From Paenalicyclobacillus ferrooxydans (GTDB lineage: Bacteria; Bacillota; Bacilli; Alicyclobacillales; Alicyclobacillaceae): a stretch of DNA of 64,000 nt. Position 1 is the stretch's first letter. The number at the start of each line of letters is the position of its first letter. The translations under genes were made by a program, and so were the position numbers. Location: positions 1 to 64,000 of the forward strand of contig NZ_LJCO01000054.1 in the NCBI RefSeq assembly GCF_001399675.1, written 5' to 3'. This document shows positions 1-7,206 of the stretch, in pieces. The notes under the pieces were generated by a model. It did not search any database and had not been told where the DNA came from. It saw only the letters and a list, made by a program, of their open reading frames with translations.

Positions 1-14
1 GTAACGAACAAACG

Positions 15-121
15 TTCCCTTGTTGCCTAAAATGCGGGTTCCGTCGGCGAATTAGAGTATAAAACTTCCCTTGTGACCCGATTTCACCCCCGATCGAGTG
101 GATCCAGACCCAACAAGGGAA
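15..121. repeat. 11-bp perfect inverted repeat arms
   Basis: TTCCCTTGTTG at 15-25 is exactly complemented by CAACAAGGGAA at 111-121, with 85 bp between. A related partial copy, ACTTCCCTTGT, lies at 64-74. The spacing is too long for a terminator. Its role is unknown. Confidence 0.6.
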
Positions 122-165
122 ATATTGTTTGCTGGATGGCGCCGTGATCATCGATTGGGGCGATT

Positions 166-183
166 AGCGAACAAATTCGCCTC
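166..183 (-). repeat. 18-bp interspersed motif copy (second copy at 3-20)
   Basis: On the minus strand this reads GAGGCGAATTTGTTCGCT. The copy at 3-20 reads AGGGAACGTTTGTTCGTT. Two further copies are at 33203-33220 and 33253-33270. All four share RRGG near one end and TTTGTTCGYT at the other. All lie in DNA without genes. Confidence 0.45.
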
Positions 184-201
184 TATGCTCACGGTGGTCC
201 C

Positions 202-255
202 ACCCAATCCACCCAATCCACCCAATCCACCCAATCTGCCCAATCTGCCCAATCT
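202..255 (+). repeat. 9-bp tandem repeat, six copies
   Basis: Six consecutive units of (A/G)CCCAATC(C/T): three identical ACCCAATCC, then ACCCAATCT, then two GCCCAATCT. The variant units sit together at one end, which is typical of slippage arrays that diverge from one side. Confidence 0.9.
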
Positions 256-390
256 GTAGCTGTTTAATTTTGGATTGTGCATTCTACACGCACAATCCAT
301 CTTTTGCTTCGCCTTGCTTCCCGGATGCCCCAGTTCCGTTTAGTTGGCAGACTATTGGCTCATACTGGTACGGAAAGCGAGGAATGCCAG

Positions 391-1146
391 TTGAGTAGAC
401 GAATCGAATCAGGCCTTGTGGTCGCGATTGGGGCCTTGACAGTGCTGACCACGGCTACCGTGATACATGATCAAAATGCAGGGACGACCGCGAGCGATCC
501 GGTTGCGAGATGGGTCAGTCAGGGCTGGAAACACGTTGAGTCGTGGATGAATAACCAAACCACAACGCCTGTGATTGCCAAACCTTCGCCGCCGGCGAAG
601 GAAACAGGATCGAGGTCAGCTGGCACTGCGAATGCAAATGCGACCGGGGAGCCATCCGCGCCACGGCAGCCGTCTTCGCAAGATGTGGTGAAAGGTGCTA
701 ACAGTGCTCTGCCACAGCCGCGAGCGACAGCAGTGACAGCTTTGACCGGAGAGCGGTCGGCTTCAACCGCAATGAGTCAGCTAGGTTCGACACTGCAACT
801 TCAGGGGTGGACCACTGCTGATGTTCAGGCTTTGAGCGGAATCATCACGAGGCTTGTTGCTTCCATGACACCTTCAGACTGGACGAACGTCGAACAGGCA
901 CTTGGATCGTCTAATTCGACGGCGGCGCAACAAGAGTTGATGAAGGTACTCAATACGCACTTGAGTACGACGGATAAGCAATGGCTTTTGATGCACTTTC
1001 AGGGACGTGCTGCCTTTTCCAAAGTCGACGTTCAACTGTTGCAACAGGCTGTTCTTGAATTAAAGAACGATCTCACTTCTGGTGAACAAACGTTGCTGCA
1101 GCAGCAGGTAGGGCAGTTGCTCGGCGGCACGGCATCGGCTCCGTAG
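391..1146 (+). CDS. hypothetical membrane-anchored protein
   Basis: I do not recognise this 251-residue protein. A short basic N-terminus (RRIESG) is followed by one hydrophobic segment at about residues 10-25, then roughly 100 residues rich in Ala, Ser, Thr, Pro and Gln, and a predicted helical C-terminal part of about 110 residues rich in Gln and Leu. This suggests a bitopic protein with an external linker and a helical domain. The frame stays open up to GTG at 277, but only the TTG at 391 has a ribosome site (GCGAGGA at 377-383), and it places the hydrophobic segment near the N-terminus. A CATACTGG sequence at 361-368 resembles a sporulation-sigma -10 box, but I found no matching -35. The gene precedes mtnN with a 226-bp gap, so an operon is doubtful. 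Confidence 0.6.
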   Translation: MSRRIESGLVVAIGALTVLTTATVIHDQNAGTTASDPVARWVSQGWKHVESWMNNQTTTPVIAKPSPPAKETGSRSAGTANANATGEPSAPRQPSSQDVVKGANSALPQPRATAVTALTGERSASTAMSQLGSTLQLQGWTTADVQALSGIITRLVASMTPSDWTNVEQALGSSNSTAAQQELMKVLNTHLSTTDKQWLLMHFQGRAAFSKVDVQLLQQAVLELKNDLTSGEQTLLQQQVGQLLGGTASAP

Positions 1147-1186
1147 TGTGGAACGGAGTATTTTGGCCAAACGTGAATCTGCCCTC

Positions 1187-1240
1187 TTGGACGGAAGAGG
1201 TGCTCGCGTGCAATTGGACCGAAGAGGTGCTCGCGTGCAA
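1187..1240 (+). repeat. 27-bp tandem duplication
   Basis: Two adjacent 27-bp units (1187-1213 and 1214-1240) differ at one position (ACGG versus ACCG). Each contains GAAGAGGTGCTCGCGTGCAA. The array lies between the hypothetical gene and mtnN. Confidence 0.92.
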
Positions 1241-1372
1241 GTACAAACTGCATAATTGACTCATCGGATAACCGCCCCCCTTGCTCTCGCCGACTTGACG
1301 TGACATGATTGTCATTGTGCCGAAGTGGTGCACGAGTCATTGAACACCTTGAATGGAGCAAAGGAGTATTCC

Positions 1373-2083
1373 ATGACGACGAGAACCGGAATTCTGGCAG
1401 CAATGGAAGAAGAGTTGGAAATCCTCCTCCACGCACTCGAACTTGAAGAAGCAACAGAACAAGCCGGTGTGAGATTTTACACCGGAAACCTGGATGGAAC
1501 GCCGGTTGTACTTGGTGAGTGCGGGATTGGCAAGGTTAATGCTGCCTTGGCGACCACGCTGATGCTGCATATCTTTTCTCCCTCGGTGGTTCTGAATACA
1601 GGCACTGCAGGTGGTCTTAGGGACGAATACGATGTTGGTGACATTGTCTTAGGTGAGATTGTTTCCTACCACGACGTGGATGCCACTGCATTCGGTTATG
1701 TGTACGGCCAGGTCCCGCGAGAACCAGCCACGTTCGCAGCGGATCCCACGCTTTTGTCGAGCGCTCTGCAAGCTGGGAAAGATGTTGCTGGCGTGTCCGT
1801 ACGTACAGGGCTGATAGCCTCAGGAGATGTCTTTCTTGGCGATGTGCAAGCGCGCGAACTCGTACGCTCAAGGTTTCCAAACGTGGGAGCTGTAGAGATG
1901 GAGGCGGCCGCGATAGCCCAGGTGTGCCATCATTTTAACATCCCGTGCCTAATCGTTCGTGCGGTATCTGATTTGGCTGGCAATGATGCACGCATGACGC
2001 ATGAAGAGTTCTTACATATTGCTGCAGACAACTCAGCGCGGCTTGTGATGGCGACGCTGAAAAAGTACTACGATCCGAGCTGA
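1373..2083 (+). CDS. mtnN: 5'-methylthioadenosine/S-adenosylhomocysteine nucleosidase
   Basis: This cytoplasmic enzyme cleaves adenine from methylthioadenosine and S-adenosylhomocysteine in the methionine salvage and activated-methyl cycles. The product has 236 residues, usual for the family. Family marks are Glu12 in the AAMEEELE start, the NTGTAGGL loop, VEMEAAAIAQVC, which contacts ribose, and the catalytic Asp in VRAVSDLAGND. The ATG at 1373 is chosen because AAGGAG lies at 1361-1366 and the homologous N-terminus begins there; the frame extends back to 1325 without a ribosome site. No S-box or SAH riboswitch is visible upstream. Confidence 0.95.
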   Translation: MTTRTGILAAMEEELEILLHALELEEATEQAGVRFYTGNLDGTPVVLGECGIGKVNAALATTLMLHIFSPSVVLNTGTAGGLRDEYDVGDIVLGEIVSYHDVDATAFGYVYGQVPREPATFAADPTLLSSALQAGKDVAGVSVRTGLIASGDVFLGDVQARELVRSRFPNVGAVEMEAAAIAQVCHHFNIPCLIVRAVSDLAGNDARMTHEEFLHIAADNSARLVMATLKKYYDPS

Positions 2084-2161
2084 AATATCCCGGAGAACGG
2101 GTCCTAACTCTGAATTGTCCATCGGGTGATAAATTTTTCGCCCATGTTGTTTGTTCGTGGC

Positions 2162-2189
2162 ACGCCGGATCCATGCTCAACATACTATA
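2162..2189 (+). promoter_or_regulatory. SigK-type promoter of gerE
   Basis: An AC at 2162-2163, a 17-bp spacer and CATACTATA at 2181-2189 match the mother-cell SigK pattern (AC, then CATANNNTA). The start would fall about 45 bp before the gerE ATG. In B. subtilis gerE is a SigK target, which supports the reading. Confidence 0.6.
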
Positions 2190-2240
2190 CCCTGACTGTA
2201 TCCCATTCTTGTAGACCGACCGACAAGGAGGGATCTAGAC

Positions 2241-2468
2241 ATGGCATCCGGTGGTGACCTGCGGGGAAAATCGTTGCTCACAAACCGCGAGCGAGAAGTG
2301 TTTGAACTGCTTGTGCAGGACAAAACAACGAAAGAAATCGCAAAGCAATTATTTGTGAGTGAGAAAACGGTTCGCAATCACATCTCTAATGTCATGAAGA
2401 AGCTCAATGTGAAAGGGCGCTCACAAGCCGTCGTTGAGCTGGTTCGCCTGGGAGAGTTGAGCATATGA
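2241..2468 (+). CDS. gerE: late-sporulation regulator GerE
   Basis: A 75-residue LuxR/FixJ-type DNA-binding protein consisting of the helix-turn-helix domain alone, as in B. subtilis GerE (74 residues). The sequence contains LTNREREVFELLVQ, then KEIAKQLFVSEKTVRNHISN, the scaffold and recognition helices. GerE acts in the mother cell during spore coat formation, modulating SigK-dependent genes. The start is fixed by AAGGAGGG at 2225-2232. A SigK-type promoter precedes it and a hairpin terminator follows at once, so it appears monocistronic. Confidence 0.93.
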   Translation: MASGGDLRGKSLLTNREREVFELLVQDKTTKEIAKQLFVSEKTVRNHISNVMKKLNVKGRSQAVVELVRLGELSI

Positions 2469-2477
2469 CATGGAAAG

Positions 2478-2501
2478 CCCCTACATCTGGTAGGGGTTTT
2501 T
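2478..2501 (+). terminator. terminator after gerE
   Basis: A 7-bp stem, CCCCTAC/GTAGGGG, with a 5-nt loop is followed by a T run. It begins 9 bp past the gerE stop. Confidence 0.85.
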
Positions 2502-2508
2502 CCTTTGA

Positions 2509-2538
2509 TTGACGGTTTTTGTGGAACGGTGGTACAAT
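2509..2538 (+). promoter_or_regulatory. SigA promoter of the MarR gene
   Basis: TTGACG at 2509-2514 and TACAAT at 2533-2538 with an 18-bp spacer, about 45 bp before the MarR start. Confidence 0.7.
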
Positions 2539-2585
2539 CTTTGCGGATAAAAGCGAATTGAGTAACTTCGATTTGAGGTGTGGTC

Positions 2586-3029
2586 GTGGAGGCTTCGTTG
2601 CCTGTTCACGTAGTCGAAATTGAGCAGGAGTTACGCCAGATTGCAGGAGTTGTTCGAAGGCGGGGTCGCTCATTACTGGAGCAGTTTGGGATAACGCCGC
2701 CGCAGTTCGACGCGCTCGTCATCCTTGACAGAGCGGGAGATCTGACTATCGGAGAACTCAGTAATCGGCTTTATCTTGCATACAGCACAACAACGGACTT
2801 GGTCGACCGACTTGAGCGCGCTGGATTCGTTGTCAGGTCTCGCGATACAGCAGACCGCAGAGTCGTACTGGTTAAGCTTCAAGAGAAGGGAAAACAAGTG
2901 ATTGAGCGGGTCCTTGACGCGAGACGAGCGTATCTCGGGGTCGTGCTTGAATCTCTGGATGAATCCGAACGACTTCAAATTCTCAAGGTGCTGAATGTAC
3001 TTCATGATCGCATGCTCGGTACTGAGTGA
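2586..3029 (+). CDS. MarR-family transcriptional regulator (YsmB-like)
   Basis: A 147-residue winged-helix regulator. Residues 40-105 carry the MarR core: TIGELSNRLYLAYSTTTDLV forms the recognition helix-turn-helix, and RLERAGFVVRSRDTADRR forms the wing with the conserved DxRxxxv pattern. Flanking helices would make the dimer. GTG at 2586 is preferred over GTG at 2580 because GAGGTG at 2575-2580 is then correctly spaced. B. subtilis has a MarR gene (ysmB) in the same place between gerE and racE, with no well-defined ligand. It is likely autoregulated, as is common in the family, but no clear palindrome is seen at its promoter. Confidence 0.88.
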   Translation: MEASLPVHVVEIEQELRQIAGVVRRRGRSLLEQFGITPPQFDALVILDRAGDLTIGELSNRLYLAYSTTTDLVDRLERAGFVVRSRDTADRRVVLVKLQEKGKQVIERVLDARRAYLGVVLESLDESERLQILKVLNVLHDRMLGTE

Positions 3030-3064
3030 CGCTGTGCCCGACGTGGCACAGCGTTGTGTTTTCA
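3029..3064 (+). terminator. terminator after the MarR gene
   Basis: A perfect 10-bp stem, ACGCTGTGCC/GGCACAGCGT, with a 6-nt loop is followed by TGTGTTTTC. The 5-prime arm starts at the last base of the MarR stop codon. Confidence 0.75.
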
Positions 3065-3188
3065 GTCGACTTTTTAAAGAGTTGCCAAAACTCTTCTGCG
3101 ATCAAACGCTCTGCGTGATTTGAGAAACGATAGCCGGCTTACAGCATACGGTGACTACATAATGTTTGGGAACGGAAGGATGAAGGCT

Positions 3189-4031
3189 GTGCAACCCGGC
3201 TTACCGATAGGGATTTTTGACTCTGGTGTGGGTGGACTCACGGTTGCGTCCGCGATTCGCGAATGGCTGCCGCATGAGTCCATGATTTATTTTGGCGATA
3301 CGGCACGCTGTCCATACGGCGACAAGACACCTGAAGAGGTTCGCGGATTTTCAGTACAAATTTGTGATTTCCTCGTCGAACAAGGTATAAAGATGCTTGT
3401 GGTAGCCTGCAATACTGCGACTGCTGTCGCGCTGCCGTTGCTTCGCCAGCGGTATTCGGTACCCGTGGTTGGTGTCATCGAACCAGGTGCCAGTGCTGCT
3501 GCCAACGCGACAACTCTCGGCCGGGTTGGTGTGATAGGGACGCTTGTGACCATTCACAGCGGAGCGTATGAGCGTGCAGTGAAGAGGCTGCGGCCTGATG
3601 TCGAGGTATACAGCCTTGCTTGTCCAAAGTTTGTTCCTCTCGTCGAGAAAGGGGAAACCACGGGACCTTTGGTGGAAACCTTAGTCAAAGAAACGCTGCA
3701 GCCTTTACTGGACCAACAATTGGACGCACTCGTCCTCGGTTGTACACACTATCCACTATTGCAAGATACGATAGCCAAAGTGGTTGGGCCTCGCGTCAAG
3801 TTGATTTCCTCAGCCGAGAAAACTGCTCTTGAGGTTGGTCGGGTGCTGAAACAGCAACATCTCGAAGCTTCTGACCCGCCCCCTGGGAATCACGTGTTTT
3901 ACACGACCGGGGACGGTCACCGGATGCGTGCTTTTCTGGCGGGGTGGCTCGGGATTCAGGAACATGAGGCTGATGTACGTCGTGTCGACTGGGCACTCAT
4001 GGACGGAACAGGATCCCAATTTGAGCAATGA
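3189..4031 (+). CDS. murI: glutamate racemase
   Basis: Interconverts L- and D-glutamate to supply D-Glu for peptidoglycan. The two catalytic cysteines are visible in VVACNTATAVALP (about residue 78) and LGCTHYPLL (about 190), and the first catalytic Asp in IFDSGVGGLTV (about 11). The 280-residue length fits the family. The frame is open from TTG 3120, with ATG at 3162 and 3180 as alternatives. GTG 3189 is chosen because GGAAGGA at 3174-3180 is spaced correctly for it and because family members start just before the IGIFDSG motif. The start is uncertain by 3-9 codons. B. subtilis has gerM and rph after racE; they are absent here. Confidence 0.95.
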   Translation: MQPGLPIGIFDSGVGGLTVASAIREWLPHESMIYFGDTARCPYGDKTPEEVRGFSVQICDFLVEQGIKMLVVACNTATAVALPLLRQRYSVPVVGVIEPGASAAANATTLGRVGVIGTLVTIHSGAYERAVKRLRPDVEVYSLACPKFVPLVEKGETTGPLVETLVKETLQPLLDQQLDALVLGCTHYPLLQDTIAKVVGPRVKLISSAEKTALEVGRVLKQQHLEASDPPPGNHVFYTTGDGHRMRAFLAGWLGIQEHEADVRRVDWALMDGTGSQFEQ

Positions 4032-4064
4032 TATGATAGCATAGACGCCATACAACTTGTCTGG

Positions 4065-4094
4065 AGACTGCGGCTGAATCTGACGCCGCAGTCT
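4065..4094 (+). other. perfect 10-bp hairpin before rdgB, no U tract
   Basis: AGACTGCGGC (4065-4074) pairs with GCCGCAGTCT (4085-4094) across a 10-nt loop. No T run follows, and it ends 6 bp before the rdgB ribosome site. It could be a processing or mRNA-stability structure rather than a terminator. Confidence 0.55.
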
Positions 4095-4115
4095 GTCGTC
4101 AGAAGGAGTATGTCG

Positions 4116-4730
4116 ATGCAAAGGATAGTCGTGGCAAGCAAAAACAATCATAAAATCGCGGAGTTCCAAGCCATTCTGTCGCCGTGGAAACTGGATGCGA
4201 CGGGGTTGCCTCAAGATGTGCCGGAGAGCCCTGAAAACGGTTCTTCATTTGAAGCCAACGCGATAGAAAAGGCCGTTTTTTATTCGTCGTTTGTCGACGG
4301 ATGGGTACTCGCCGATGACTCCGGCTTATGCGTGGATGCGTTGGCGGGGAGGCCAGGAATATTTTCGGCTCGTTACGCAGGGGTGCACGGGGATGACGCG
4401 GCGAATCGACAAAAGCTCCTTGCGGACCTTCGTGAGGTTCCTGATGCGGCACGCACGGCATCTTTTGCGTGTGCCATTGCCGTGTTTCACCGTGGGCTCG
4501 GTCAGGGACTCGTCGTTCGATCCGATGTTTTGGGATCCATTCTCACCGAGGAACACGGCGAGGGTGGCTTTGGATACGACCCGCTGTTTTATCACCCTGA
4601 GTCTGGCAAGACCTTCTCCGAATTATCCGCAGAGCAAAAGAACCGCCTGTCACATCGGGCAAAGGCGGTTGAACGATTGATGGCGCAATGGAAGGGGGAG
4701 GCGTCTTATGCGTCTCTGTCTGGTGAGTGA
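4116..4730 (+). CDS. rdgB: XTP/dITP diphosphatase (Ham1/RdgB)
   Basis: Hydrolyses non-canonical purine nucleoside triphosphates (XTP, dITP, ITP) to monophosphates, cleaning the nucleotide pool. Family marks include VVASKNNHKIAEF at the N-terminus, SFEANAIEKA, LADDSGLCVDAL with the catalytic and metal-binding Asp, FSARYAG, and GEGGFGYDPLFY toward the C-terminus. The product has 204 residues. An ATG at 4110 lies too close to AGAAGGAG (4101-4108); the ATG at 4116 has proper spacing and gives the expected N-terminus. Its 3-prime end overlaps the next gene by 23 bp. Confidence 0.95.
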   Translation: MQRIVVASKNNHKIAEFQAILSPWKLDATGLPQDVPESPENGSSFEANAIEKAVFYSSFVDGWVLADDSGLCVDALAGRPGIFSARYAGVHGDDAANRQKLLADLREVPDAARTASFACAIAVFHRGLGQGLVVRSDVLGSILTEEHGEGGFGYDPLFYHPESGKTFSELSAEQKNRLSHRAKAVERLMAQWKGEASYASLSGE

Positions 4731-5262
4731 CAGTCACCGTCATCGCCACGAGCTGTTACGGGCGGTGAAAACTCTGCAACCCCTTGACGGCATCCTTCAT
4801 GCGGGAGATGAAACGTCGGACGCTGCATGGCTCATGGAACGTGTGGACTGGCCCGTTTACGCCGTGGCGGGCAATTGGGATGCAGTTACATCGGCATTCC
4901 CTCACGAGCGCATCCTTAACTGCGGTCTCAAGGTGTTGCTGACTCATGGACACAAGCTGCGTGTTAAGGAAGGACTCACTCAATTGCAACAACACGCTGA
5001 CGAGATCGACGCGAAGGTTGTCGTCTATGGACATACCCACAAAGCGCAGACGGTTGTCTATAACGGGCGGTTATACGTCAATCCAGGAAGTCTCGCGTCA
5101 CCACGTGGAGGCAGGGAACGCACCTGTGCCTTACTTGAGATTGAATGTTTGAGAGACGAAGAGTATTATCAGGTTCGTGCCTCGCACGTGACGGTCCAGG
5201 GAGATATTGTACATTCGTTTCTCCATACCTTTCATCCAAGGTCTTCAGATAATCGGACTTGA
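4708..5262 (+). CDS. YfcE/MJ0936-type metallophosphoesterase (YsnB-like)
   Basis: A 184-residue calcineurin-like phosphoesterase. The two-metal motifs appear in order: SDSHRH (about 8-12), HAGDE (about 33), GNWD (about 55), THGH (about 85) and YGHTHKA (about 110). Family members hydrolyse phosphodiesters in vitro, and the physiological substrate is not settled. GGGGGAGG lies inside the end of rdgB and sets the ATG at 4708, so the two genes are translationally linked, as ysnA-ysnB are in B. subtilis. Confidence 0.9.
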   Translation: MRLCLVSDSHRHRHELLRAVKTLQPLDGILHAGDETSDAAWLMERVDWPVYAVAGNWDAVTSAFPHERILNCGLKVLLTHGHKLRVKEGLTQLQQHADEIDAKVVVYGHTHKAQTVVYNGRLYVNPGSLASPRGGRERTCALLEIECLRDEEYYQVRASHVTVQGDIVHSFLHTFHPRSSDNRT

Positions 5263-5322
5263 TCTCAGGCGTGTTCATCGTCTAAACTGTTTGAGTGCAC
5301 CACAGCACTGTGTTTGGTTGTT

Positions 5323-5352
5323 TTGACGGACAGAGCTTCGCCAACGTAATCT
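5323..5352 (+). promoter_or_regulatory. possible promoter of the tRNA pair
   Basis: TTGACG at 5323-5328 and TAATCT at 5347-5352, spacer 18 bp. The -10 is poor and overlaps the first unit of the tandem array. TAAAAT at 5416-5421 is an alternative -10 without a good -35. Confidence 0.35.
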
Positions 5353-5448
5353 TGCGTGTGCAGTTCAAATGTATATCTTGCGCGTGCAGTCGAAATGTAA
5401 TCTTGTGTGTCCGGTTAAAATGTAAATCTTGCGGGTGTAGTTCAATGG
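5347..5448 (+). repeat. degenerate 25-26 bp tandem array ending in the tRNA-Gly 5-prime end
   Basis: Four units lie head to tail: 5347-5371, 5372-5397, 5398-5422 and 5423-5448. Each follows the pattern TAnATCTTG, then CGbGTGyAG, then TTsAAATG. The last unit contains the acceptor 5-prime strand and the start of the D arm of tRNA-Gly (5431 onward). The first three units are therefore degraded copies of the tRNA head plus its leader. Confidence 0.8.
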
Positions 5449-5504
5449 TAGAACTCCAGCCTTCCAAGCTGGTAGCGTGGGTTCGATTCCCATCACCCGC
5501 TCCA
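5431..5504 (+). tRNA. tRNA-Gly (anticodon TCC)
   Basis: A 74-nt cloverleaf with the CCA end encoded. The acceptor GCGGGTG pairs with CACCCGC. The anticodon stem CCAGC/GCTGG holds the loop CTTCCAA, giving anticodon TCC. The T arm has GTTCGATTC. Its 5-prime end is duplicated upstream in degenerate form. Confidence 0.97.
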
Positions 5505-5505
5505 T

Positions 5506-5582
5506 GTCTCAGTAGCTCAGTAGGATAGAGCAACAGCCTTCTAAGCTGTGGGTCGGGGGTTCGAATCCCTCCTGAGACGCCA
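5506..5582 (+). tRNA. tRNA-Arg (anticodon TCT)
   Basis: A 77-nt cloverleaf with encoded CCA. The acceptor GTCTCAG pairs with CTGAGAC. The anticodon stem ACAGC/GCTGT encloses CTTCTAA, giving anticodon TCT. The T loop is GGTTCGAATCC. Only one base separates it from tRNA-Gly, so the two are cotranscribed. Confidence 0.97.
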
Positions 5583-5745
5583 GGTCCATGACACCTTTTG
5601 GTGCCGCTGTATGATGATATGCATCGTGCAGCTGTGTAAATGCCTGCATCTGCGATTTGCGCCTGTGCGCAGCGGATGCGGGCTAATGGAACGAAACAAG
5701 AGACTTCGGTTCATGGCGAAGCTGTGTTTTGGGGAGGAACTTTAG

Positions 5746-7038
5746 ATGACAGCCAAGTGGGAAAAGACAGAGGCGAACGTCGGTGTCCTCGAGGTTGAGG
5801 TAGACTCCGCGCGGTTCTCGGAGGCACTAGACTGGGCCTTTAAAAAGATTGTTAAACAGGTGAACATTCCTGGGTTTCGGAAAGGCAAGGTTCCCCGGAA
5901 GTTGTTCGAATCTCGTTTCGGGGTAGAATCGCTTTACCAAGATGCAGTAGATTACGTATTGCCGACTGCTTATGAATCAGCTGTTCGTGAAACGGGCATT
6001 GAGCCGGTAGACCGTCCAGCTGTCGATGTGGTACAGGTGGAAGCAGGCAAGCCACTTATCTTCAAGGCGACCGTTACTGTGAAACCGGAAGTCGTCCTTG
6101 GTGAATACAAGGGTGTCGAACTGCAAGACAAGGAATTCGCCGTGAATGATGAAGCTGTTGCGGAAGAGGTCGAAAGCATCCGTGCAAGCCACGCGCAAAT
6201 TGACGTTGTCGAAGACGGAGAAGTGCAGCAAGGCGATACGGTTGACATCGATTTTCGCGGAACAGTCCAAGGCGAAGAGTTTGAGGGTGGCGAGGCAGAG
6301 AACTATCAACTTGAAATTGGATCCGGTATGTTTATCGCGGGATTCGAGGAACAGTTGGTTGGCCTGAAGCCTGGTGAAGAGCGCGACATTACGGTCACCT
6401 TCCCGGAGGACTATCATGTCAAGTCCCTGGCCGGGCAAGAAGCCCAGTTTGCGGTCAAGCTTCACGACATTAAGCGCAAGTCTCTGCGCGAGTTGGATGA
6501 CGAGTTTGTCCAAGAAATCAGCGAGTTTGAAACGGTTGATGCGTTCTTGGAAGACTTGAAGAAACAGCTTGAAACCAGAAAGACGGAAGAGCACAAGCGG
6601 TACCTCGAAGACGAGGCTGTAAAGGCAGCTGTCGCTGCTGCACAGATCGATGTGCCCCAGGCGATGATCGATCATGAAGCGGATCACTTGGTAGACAACT
6701 TTGCGCAACAACTTCAGATGCAGCAGATTCCGCTTGATGCGTATCTTGAGTTCACGGGTATGACACGAGATGAACTGCGCAGCCAATTTGTCGAATCTGC
6801 AGAGCAGAGTGTTCGCACAGGTTTGGTGCTCGAAGCCATTGCGAAAGCCGAAGGCCTTGAACCGAGTGAGGAAGAACTTGAGGCGGAATTGCAGAAGATT
6901 TCCGAGTCAGCGAGTCTGCCGCTTGACCGTGTCAAGCAAATGCTCGCCATGCGGGATCCTGGATTTGAGTCCATGAAGGCTGACCTGAGGAGCCGCAAGA
7001 CAGTCGAATTGCTGGTTGAACATAGCAAATTAGTGTAA
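5746..7038 (+). CDS. tig: trigger factor, ribosome-associated chaperone
   Basis: A 430-residue peptidyl-prolyl isomerase and chaperone at the ribosome exit tunnel. The N-terminal ribosome-binding signature NIPGFRKGKVPR is at about residues 41-52. The FKBP-type domain follows at about 150-240 (QQGDTVDIDFRGTVQGEEF and the GFEEQLVGLKPGE segment). The C-terminal half is the helical chaperone domain. GGGGAGGA at 5731-5738 fixes the ATG. It heads the tig-clpP-clpX-lonB-lonA run and ends in its own terminator. Confidence 0.98.
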   Translation: MTAKWEKTEANVGVLEVEVDSARFSEALDWAFKKIVKQVNIPGFRKGKVPRKLFESRFGVESLYQDAVDYVLPTAYESAVRETGIEPVDRPAVDVVQVEAGKPLIFKATVTVKPEVVLGEYKGVELQDKEFAVNDEAVAEEVESIRASHAQIDVVEDGEVQQGDTVDIDFRGTVQGEEFEGGEAENYQLEIGSGMFIAGFEEQLVGLKPGEERDITVTFPEDYHVKSLAGQEAQFAVKLHDIKRKSLRELDDEFVQEISEFETVDAFLEDLKKQLETRKTEEHKRYLEDEAVKAAVAAAQIDVPQAMIDHEADHLVDNFAQQLQMQQIPLDAYLEFTGMTRDELRSQFVESAEQSVRTGLVLEAIAKAEGLEPSEEELEAELQKISESASLPLDRVKQMLAMRDPGFESMKADLRSRKTVELLVEHSKLV

Positions 7039-7076
7039 ATTGATGTACAATAACCCTATATCGGTTACGATGATGA

Positions 7077-7107
7077 ACAAGGCACGTACTACGTGCCTTG
7101 TTTTCTC
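7077..7107 (+). terminator. terminator after tig
   Basis: An 11-bp perfect stem, ACAAGGCACGT/ACGTGCCTTGT, with a 3-nt loop is followed by TTTCTC. Confidence 0.85.
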
Positions 7108-7206
7108 AAATACTACCGATACCCACAACATCTCGACTGTGCCTGCGTAAGAAAAGTACCCCAGTCGTACCAAAGTTGTGCATCTTCGCTCTCGGGAGGG
7201 AAAATC

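Larger units (their letters stand above)
1..390. other. gene-free, repeat-rich stretch at window start
   Basis: No reading frame with a ribosome site is seen here. The stretch holds an 11-bp inverted repeat, two copies of an 18-bp motif (3-20 and 166-183, both on the minus strand) that recurs near 33.2 kb, and a six-unit 9-bp tandem array. The frame through the 9-bp array reads as a Thr-Gln-Ser repeat but is closed by a stop at 265-267 and has no start. The region could be eroded coding sequence or repeat-derived spacer; neither is shown. Confidence 0.5.

Noticed and set aside
148-267. Frame with a Thr-Gln-Ser repeat through the 9-bp array
   Set aside because: No start codon and a stop at 265-267; at best a remnant.
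1032-1454. Minus-strand frame over the 27-bp duplication and the start of mtnN
   Set aside because: A shadow of the repeat and of mtnN, without a start signal.
5295-5528. 77-codon open frame through the tandem array and tRNA-Gly
   Set aside because: It reads through a tRNA and a degenerate repeat, with no ribosome site.
5548-5745. 65-codon open frame between tRNA-Arg and tig
   Set aside because: It starts inside the tRNA and has no ribosome site or protein-like composition.
7100-7206. CtsR or CIRCE operator before clpP
   Set aside because: No direct heptad repeat or CIRCE-type inverted repeat is visible.
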